Part shown: piece after piece, positions 1-7,660 of the stretch
Position numbering within the stretch: the first letter of the stretch is position 1
Layout of the letters: each line of letters opens with the position of its first letter
Assembly: GCA_945883455.1 (NCBI GenBank)
Contig: CAMCXJ010000103.1
Coordinates: 1 to 7,660 of the forward strand
Source: Prosthecobacter debontii
Lineage (GTDB): Bacteria > Verrucomicrobiota > Verrucomicrobiia > Verrucomicrobiales > Akkermansiaceae
DNA length: 7,660 bases
Direction: 5' to 3'
Notes under the pieces: model-generated
Databases searched by the model: none
What the model was told of the DNA's origin: nothing
Seen by the model: the letters and a program-made list of their open reading frames with translations, nothing else
Made by a program: the position numbers and the translations under genes

Positions 1-2381
1 ATGTATCCGGAGTCTGCCGTTTTCAGGGCGGTGTCGGAGAGACCCTTGCGGGCGCCGTGGGTGGAGATGAAATACTCCAGCACGGAGAGGCCTTCGCGGA
101 AGTTCGAGATGATGGGGCGCTCGATGATCTCGCCGGAGGGCTTGGCCATAAGACCGCGCATACCGCCGAGCTGCTTGATCTGGGACTTGTTGCCCCGCGC
201 ACCCGAATCGACCATCATGAAGAGCGGAGACGCCTTCTTCTTGCCTTCGTTGTACTCGATCTTGCGATAGAGCGCGTTGGCAATGGTGTCGGTTGCTTGA
301 GTCCAGATATCGACAACTTTCTGATAGCGCTCGCCGTTGGTAATGACACCATTGCGGTATTGTTTGGAGACTTTTTCGACCTCCTCGTATGCCTTGGCGA
401 TGACCTCGGGTTTCTCCTCGGGGATGAGCATGTCGATAATCCCGATGGAGATACCAGAGCGCATGGCTTCCATAAATCCAAGCGTCTTTAGCTTGTCGAG
501 AACGATGACGGTTTCCTTTTTGCCCGCCACCTGGGTGCTGCGCCAAATGATGTCGCCAATTTGCTTCTTGCCGACGGTCTTGTTGTAGAAACCGATGGCA
601 TCAGGCCAGATTTCGTTGAAACGGACGCGGCCCGGTGTGGTTTCGATGACCTTGAGGTCGATTTCGCCGTAAGGTGTATTCTTGCCGAAGTCGGGGTTGC
701 GGATGCGGATCCAAGAGTGGTAGTCAATTTTGCGAGAGGCGATAGCGAACTCGACCTCCGAGGAATTTTCGAAAAGTGGAAGATGCTCCTTTTTATCGCG
801 ATCCACCTGGGTGCGGATGCCCGCCCACGTGAGGTAGTAGGTGCCAAGAATGATGTCCTGCGAAGGCACCGTGATCGGGCGGCCGGATGCGGGCGAGAAG
901 ATGTTGTTCGGCGCGAGCATGAGCTGGCGGCACTCCATCTGAGCCTCGATCGAGAGCGGTACGTGGACGGCCATCTGGTCACCGTCGAAGTCCGCGTTGT
1001 AGGCGGTGCAAACAAGCGGATGGACGCGGATCGCGGAGCCCTCGATCAGCTTCGGCTCGAAGGCCTGGATCGAGAGGCGATGAAGCGTCGGCGCGCGGTT
1101 GAGCAGGATCGGGTGCCCTTTGGTGACTTCCGCGAGGATGTCCCAGACCTCGGTGGTCTTGCGGTCGATCATCTTCTTCGCCGAGCGAACGGTGTGGCAG
1201 TAGCCGAGTTCCTTGAGGCGGCGGATGATGAACGGCTCGAACAGGGTGAGGGCCATCTTTTTCGGAAGACCGCACTGGCCGAGCTTTAGGTCGGGGCCGA
1301 TGACGATGACGGAGCGGCCGGAGTAATCGACACGCTTGCCGAGAAGGTTCTGGCGGAAACGGCCGCCCTTGCCCTTGAGCATGTCGCTGAGGGACTTGAG
1401 CGGGCGGTTGCCTGCTCCGGTGACGGCGCGGCCGTGGCGGCCGTTGTCGAAGAGCGCATCAACGGCTTCCTGCAGCATGCGCTTCTCGTTCCGGATGATG
1501 ACCTCCGGCGTCTTGAGAAGCAGCAGGTTCTTAAGCCGGTTGTTGCGGTTGATGACGCGGCGATACAGGTCGTTGAGGTCGGAGGTGGCGAAACGTCCGC
1601 CTTCGAGCGGGACGAGCGGGCGGAGATCCGGAGGGATCACGGGCAGGACGGTTTGGATCATCCACTCGGGACGCGTCTTGGATGCCGCGAAGCCTTGGGT
1701 GATTTTGAGACGCTTCGAGAGCTTCTTCTTGTTCTGCTTCGACTTCGTGGTGCCGAGTTCTTCCTCAAGCTTCAGGGCAAGCGGGGCGAGATCGATCTGC
1801 CGGAGCAGTTCCATGATCGCCTCGGCACCCATCATCGCCTTGAAGGAGCCGTCTCCATATGTGTCCTCCGCTTCGCGGAGTTCGATTTCGGTGAGGAGTT
1901 GGCCAAGCTCGAGCGCAGTGTTGCCCGGCTCGGTGACGACGTAATCCTCGTAGTAGATAACGCGCTCCAGCTGGCGGGCGCTCATGTCGAGCATGAGACC
2001 GATACGGGAAGGCATGCATTTATAGAACCAGATGTGGGAAACCGGCACAGCCAGCTCAATGTGGCCCATGCGCTCGCGGCGGACGCGGGCTAGGGTCACC
2101 TCGACGCCGCAGCGGTCGCAGACCACGCCTTTGTGCTTGATACGCTTGTATTTTCCGCAGGCGCACTCCCAGTCCCGAGTGGGGCCGAAGATGCGCTCGC
2201 AGAAGAGACCGCCCTTTTCGGGTTTGAACGTACGGTAGTTAATCGTTTCCGGGTTTTTCACCTCGCCCTTAGACCAGGAACGAATGATTTCCGGGGACGC
2301 AACGGTGATGGAGACCTGATTAAAGGCTTCGGGACGTTCGTCTACGCCAAAGATTTCACGAAGGTTGTTATCGAAACTCAT
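1..2381 (-). CDS. rpoC: DNA-directed RNA polymerase subunit beta' (partial, 3' end outside window)
   Basis: This is the N-terminal 793 residues of beta', the subunit carrying the catalytic magnesium site of RNA polymerase. The frame is open from the ATG at 2381-2379 to the window edge, which falls in the bridge helix (GARKGLSDTALKTADSGY). The trigger loop and C-terminal part are therefore missing, and a full protein near 1,400 residues is expected from the family. Visible landmarks are the zinc site C73, C75, C88, C91; the clamp, lid and switch-2 region (GKGGRFRQNLLGKRVDYSGR); and the invariant NADFDGDQ at 462-469, whose D464, D466 and D468 bind Mg2+. The start is set by family alignment: the ATG precedes MSFDNNLREIFG, and ASPEIIRSWSKGEVKNPETI follows closely. 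The gene lies 41 nt after rpoB and is surely co-transcribed with it. No Shine-Dalgarno sequence precedes the start. No frameshift or missing key residue was seen. Confidence 0.98.
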   Translation of the reverse strand, partial: MSFDNNLREIFGVDERPEAFNQVSITVASPEIIRSWSKGEVKNPETINYRTFKPEKGGLFCERIFGPTRDWECACGKYKRIKHKGVVCDRCGVEVTLARVRRERMGHIELAVPVSHIWFYKCMPSRIGLMLDMSARQLERVIYYEDYVVTEPGNTALELGQLLTEIELREAEDTYGDGSFKAMMGAEAIMELLRQIDLAPLALKLEEELGTTKSKQNKKKLSKRLKITQGFAASKTRPEWMIQTVLPVIPPDLRPLVPLEGGRFATSDLNDLYRRVINRNNRLKNLLLLKTPEVIIRNEKRMLQEAVDALFDNGRHGRAVTGAGNRPLKSLSDMLKGKGGRFRQNLLGKRVDYSGRSVIVIGPDLKLGQCGLPKKMALTLFEPFIIRRLKELGYCHTVRSAKKMIDRKTTEVWDILAEVTKGHPILLNRAPTLHRLSIQAFEPKLIEGSAIRVHPLVCTAYNADFDGDQMAVHVPLSIEAQMECRQLMLAPNNIFSPASGRPITVPSQDIILGTYYLTWAGIRTQVDRDKKEHLPLFENSSEVEFAIASRKIDYHSWIRIRNPDFGKNTPYGEIDLKVIETTPGRVRFNEIWPDAIGFYNKTVGKKQIGDIIWRSTQVAGKKETVIVLDKLKTLGFMEAMRSGISIGIIDMLIPEEKPEVIAKAYEEVEKVSKQYRNGVITNGERYQKVVDIWTQATDTIANALYRKIEYNEGKKKASPLFMMVDSGARGNKSQIKQLGGMRGLMAKPSGEIIERPIISNFREGLSVLEYFISTHGARKGLSDTALKTADSGY

Positions 2382-2422
2382 GATAGGTAGTAATTAGATG
2401 TTATGTTAGGTGCGTGTTTGGA

Positions 2423-6373
<3,951 letters not shown>

Positions 6374-6406
6374 GGTGGTGCGGTGGTAGTGGAGTTACGG
6401 GTTCAG

Positions 6407-6431
6407 GCCCGGAGCCTTTTTAGGCTCGGGC
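6407..6431 (-). promoter_or_regulatory. Hairpin in the rpoB 5' leader
   Basis: An inverted repeat lies 33 nt upstream of the rpoB ATG. In the mRNA, GCCC plus GAGCCU pairs with AGGCUC plus GGGC around an AAAA tetraloop, giving ten base pairs with one bulged G on the 3' arm. No U tract follows the 3' arm; the sequence after it is CUGAACCCGUAACUCC, so it is not a standard intrinsic terminator. It could shape ribosome access to the rpoB start, stabilise an mRNA end, or be an RNase processing site. The pairing is read directly from the sequence, but any function is inference. Confidence 0.5.
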
Positions 6432-6539
6432 GACTTAGGATCAGGTAGTAGACGGAGAGGACAAATGAGCGGAAACGGCGCGTAACACCTTTGGGTTGAT
6501 TGGTGTCACGTGTCGGTGCCGGGTTTGGTTGGGTAGTTG

Positions 6540-6593
6540 AAAAAAAATTAGGGGGAAGGAAATGCCCGGGACGGAGACAGGATCCGCCCCGGG
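6540..6593 (-). terminator. Candidate rplL-rpoB intercistronic attenuator (hairpin plus distant U8)
   Basis: Fifteen nt after the rplL stop codon the mRNA can form an 11-bp stem: CCCGGGGCGGA (6593-6583) with UCCGUCCCGGG (6575-6565), including one G-U pair, around the 7-nt loop UCCUGUC. A run of eight U follows at 6547-6540, but a 17-nt pyrimidine-rich spacer separates it from the stem. An efficient intrinsic terminator would have the U run directly after the stem, so full termination is unlikely. Partial termination, pausing or an RNase III cut between rplL and rpoB are possible. In E. coli the equivalent gap (known case) holds an attenuator and an RNase III site that lower rpoBC expression relative to rplJL. 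The rest of the 235-nt gap shows no convincing promoter. Confidence 0.4.
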
Positions 6594-6608
6594 GAAATCC
6601 TTGACGGG

Positions 6609-6983
6609 TTACTTGAGCTCGATGGTCGCTCCAGCTTCCTCGAGTTTCTTCTTGGCAGCTTCTCCGGCGTCTTTGGAAACGCCTTCGAGGACGTTGATAG
6701 GTGCGCTTTCGACGAGCTTCTTCGCGTCGGCGAGACCGAGGCCGGGGGCAACTTCACGAACCGCCTTAATGACGGCGATCTTGTTGGCACCTGCTCCGGT
6801 GATGACGACGTTGAACTCGGTTTGCTCCTCGGCTGCTTCGACTGGACCAGCGGCGGCTGGACCGGCGGCGACTGCCGCGGCTGCCGAGACACCCCAGGTT
6901 ACTTCGAGTTGCTTAACGAGGTCGACAGCTTCCAGAACGGTAAGCTTGCCGAGTTCTTCCACTAGGTTTGCGATGTTTGACAT
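6609..6983 (-). CDS. rplL: Large ribosomal subunit protein bL12 (L7/L12)
   Basis: This complete 124-residue L7/L12 forms dimers on L10 in the flexible stalk of the 50S subunit, recruiting and stimulating EF-Tu, EF-G and other GTPases. The N-terminal dimerisation domain (about 1-33, VEELGKLTVLEAVDLVKQLE) is followed by an Ala/Gly/Pro hinge (about 34-52, AAAAVAAGPAAAGPVEAAEE). The globular C-terminal domain (about 55-124) contains GANKIAVIKAVRE and GLGLADAKKLVESAP; K68, I72, K73 and R76 match the factor-binding residues known in E. coli as K65, I69, K70 and R73. The length is normal for the family. The ATG is supported by a clear AAGGAG seven nt upstream. It lies 137 nt downstream of rplJ and 235 nt upstream of rpoB, the usual position. 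Nothing is missing. Confidence 0.99.
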   Translation of the reverse strand: MSNIANLVEELGKLTVLEAVDLVKQLEVTWGVSAAAAVAAGPAAAGPVEAAEEQTEFNVVITGAGANKIAVIKAVREVAPGLGLADAKKLVESAPINVLEGVSKDAGEAAKKKLEEAGATIELK

Positions 6984-6990
6984 GTATTAT

Positions 6991-6996
6991 CTCCTT
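6991..6996 (-). promoter_or_regulatory. Shine-Dalgarno site of rplL
   Basis: AAGGAG in the mRNA sense lies seven nt before the rplL ATG, an ideal spacing. It confirms the start and shows that this genome does use Shine-Dalgarno initiation, which makes its absence before rpoB and rpoC in the same transcript stand out. Confidence 0.85.
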
Positions 6997-7011
6997 TTGC
7001 GGTATCGTCGC

Positions 7012-7050
7012 CCCCGGAGCTTCCGGGGATTTCAGCCTCTCTGCTGAGAG
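7012..7050 (-). promoter_or_regulatory. Tandem hairpins in the rplJ-rplL spacer
   Basis: Two adjacent inverted repeats occur in the rplL leader. In the mRNA the first is CUCUC-AGCA-GAGAG (7050-7037), five base pairs with a tetraloop. The second is CCCCGGA-AGC-UCCGGGG (7028-7012), seven perfect base pairs with a 3-nt loop, ending 15 nt before the AAGGAG of rplL. Neither is followed by a U tract, so termination is unlikely. They may insulate rplL translation from rplJ or protect a processed rplL mRNA that is needed in excess. The pairing is visible; the role is inferred. Confidence 0.4.
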
Positions 7051-7120
7051 ACCGACGAGGAACCATTTGTTAATCAGGCCTTTGCGTGGAGACGCTACGG
7101 GCCATCCGTTCAGATTGTTT

Positions 7121-7660
7121 TTATCCGGCTGCTGCTTCTGCGGGTGTAACCTCTGCTTCTGCGGGTGTGACCTCTGCTTCTGCGGGTGCCTCGGCTGCGG
7201 GTGCCTCGGCTGTTTCGGCAACTGGCTCTTTCGCTCCTCCGGCTTGGAAGTGCTGGCGCTCCGGATCGAATTTTTCGAGGAGGATGCGGGCGATGCGGGT
7301 GGCTGGCTCGTTGATGAGTCCGAGAAGTTGGGAGAGCACAGCTTCGCGCGAAGGGATATCAGCGATGGCTTTCAGCTTCTCGCCATCGAGCACGTCCTTG
7401 CCAAGGATACCGATCTTCATTTCCGGCTTCTTAAATTCCTTTTCGAAATTCTTGAGGACTTTTGCCGCAGAGAACACCTCGGCATTGCCGGTGACAAAAG
7501 CCGTCTGGCCGACGAGATCCGCGCCGACATCTGGGAGACCTGCTTCGTTGAGGGCTTTACGCATGTAGCTGTTTTTGGCTACGGTGCATTTCGCGCCGTT
7601 GTCGCCGAGGCGGTTGCGGAGCTCGCTGAACTGGGGAACGGTGAGGCCGGTGTAATCGAT
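7121..7660 (-). CDS. rplJ: Large ribosomal subunit protein uL10 (partial, 5' end outside window)
   Basis: This is the C-terminal 179 residues of L10, which binds 23S rRNA at the stalk base and anchors L7/L12 dimers by its C-terminal helix. The frame is open through the window edge; the internal ATG at 7564 is not the start. By comparison with E. coli L10 (165 residues), about 27 N-terminal residues lie outside. Visible segments are DYTGLTVPQFSELRNRL, the rRNA-binding wording KCTVAKNSYMRKAL, a middle domain with VGQTAFVTGN and MKIGILGKDVLDGEKLKAIADIPSREA, and the helix LLGLINEPATRIARILLEKFD that leads to L7/L12 binding. Past that helix is an extra tail of about 39 residues, rich in Ala, Glu, Pro and Thr and encoded by tandem repeats, which E. 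coli L10 lacks. In E. coli, L10 with L7/L12 represses its own mRNA through a leader upstream of rplJ; that region is not in the window. Confidence 0.97.
   Translation of the reverse strand: MDYTGLTVPQFSELRNRLGDNGAKCTVAKNSYMRKALNEAGLPDVGADLVGQTAFVTGNAEVFSAAKVLKNFEKEFKKPEMKIGILGKDVLDGEKLKAIADIPSREAVLSQLLGLINEPATRIARILLEKFDPERQHFQAGGAKEPVAETAEAPAAEAPAEAEVTPAEAEVTPAEAAAG
7132..7194 (-). repeat. Tandem 21-bp repeat (3 copies) inside the rplJ tail
   Basis: Three head-to-tail 21-bp units begin at 7132, 7153 and 7174 (plus-strand unit starts ctgcttctgcgggtg). The first two differ at one base, and the third matches for its first 15 bases. Being a multiple of three, the units add heptads to L10 and encode the repeated EVTPAEA wording near the C-terminus without changing frame. 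Near identity of the first two copies suggests recent slippage or unequal exchange. Confidence 0.9.
7182..7211 (-). repeat. Perfect tandem 15-bp repeat (2 copies) inside the rplJ tail
   Basis: The unit gcgggtgcctcggct (plus strand) occurs at 7182-7196 and again at 7197-7211 without a mismatch. It overlaps the third 21-bp unit and encodes two copies of a five-residue Ala/Glu/Pro block (AEAPAAEAPA). Together the two repeat families account for most of the low-complexity tail of L10. Confidence 0.9.

Noticed and set aside
561..1289. Plus-strand open frame of 242 codons opposite rpoC, and a similar one at 1434-2093
   Set aside because: Both mirror intact, conserved rpoC sequence, including the NADFDGDQ site, so they are shadows of coding constraint.
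1..2381. Possible frameshift or pseudogene in rpoC, because no complete frame closes inside the window
   Set aside because: Reading the reverse complement codon by codon from 2381 gives one uninterrupted, conserved beta' sequence to the edge. It is only truncated by the window.
6374..6608. Possible internal promoter for rpoB
   Set aside because: On the minus strand I found only weak matches (a TTGTCC-like box near 6460) without a TATAAT-like element at proper spacing, so no promoter is called.
6913..7221. Minus-strand open frame spanning the rplJ tail, the spacer and the start of rplL
   Set aside because: It is an out-of-frame reading of the rplJ repeats (PQKQ-type repeats) that overlaps two certain genes. 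The true frames of L10 and L7/L12 explain the DNA.
7086..7568. Plus-strand open frame with SAGVT repeats
   Set aside because: It is the antisense reading of the rplJ tandem repeats, with no independent support.

Overview
The window carries the core of a bacterial ribosomal-stalk and RNA polymerase operon. All genes lie on the minus strand and are transcribed right to left as rplJ (L10, 5' end outside the window), rplL (L7/L12), rpoB (RNA polymerase beta) and rpoC (beta', 3' part outside the window). This is the conserved bacterial order, and all four reading frames are intact.

The organism is certainly a bacterium. The wording of the RpoB N-terminus (RLYFGKFEEVIEPPNLIEVQ), the beta inserts of the E. 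coli/Chlamydia/Verrucomicrobia type, and the Ala/Glu/Pro-rich tail on L10 suggest a member of the PVC group, most likely Verrucomicrobiota. That placement comes from recalled family resemblance, not from a search.

Layout from right to left: 7660-7121 is rplJ, with a low-complexity repeat-coded tail. 7120-6984 is a 137-nt spacer with two short hairpins and a good ribosome binding site. 6983-6609 is rplL. 6608-6374 is a 235-nt spacer with a strong GC-rich hairpin and a separate U8 tract just after rplL, and a second hairpin just before rpoB. 6373-2423 is rpoB. 2422-2382 is a 41-nt spacer. 2381-1 is rpoC, cut off inside the bridge helix. No stretch longer than 300 bases lacks a gene.

L10 anchors L7/L12 dimers on the 50S subunit to recruit translation factors, while beta and beta' form the polymerase active-site cleft. 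The spacer after rplL is where many bacteria reduce transcription so that L7/L12, needed in several copies per ribosome, outnumbers polymerase subunits. The hairpin and U tract here fit that role but do not prove it. I found no mobile element, CRISPR array, tRNA/rRNA or novel defence or biosynthetic system. The unusual points are the intercistronic structures, the lack of Shine-Dalgarno sequences before rpoB and rpoC, and the repeat-built L10 tail.
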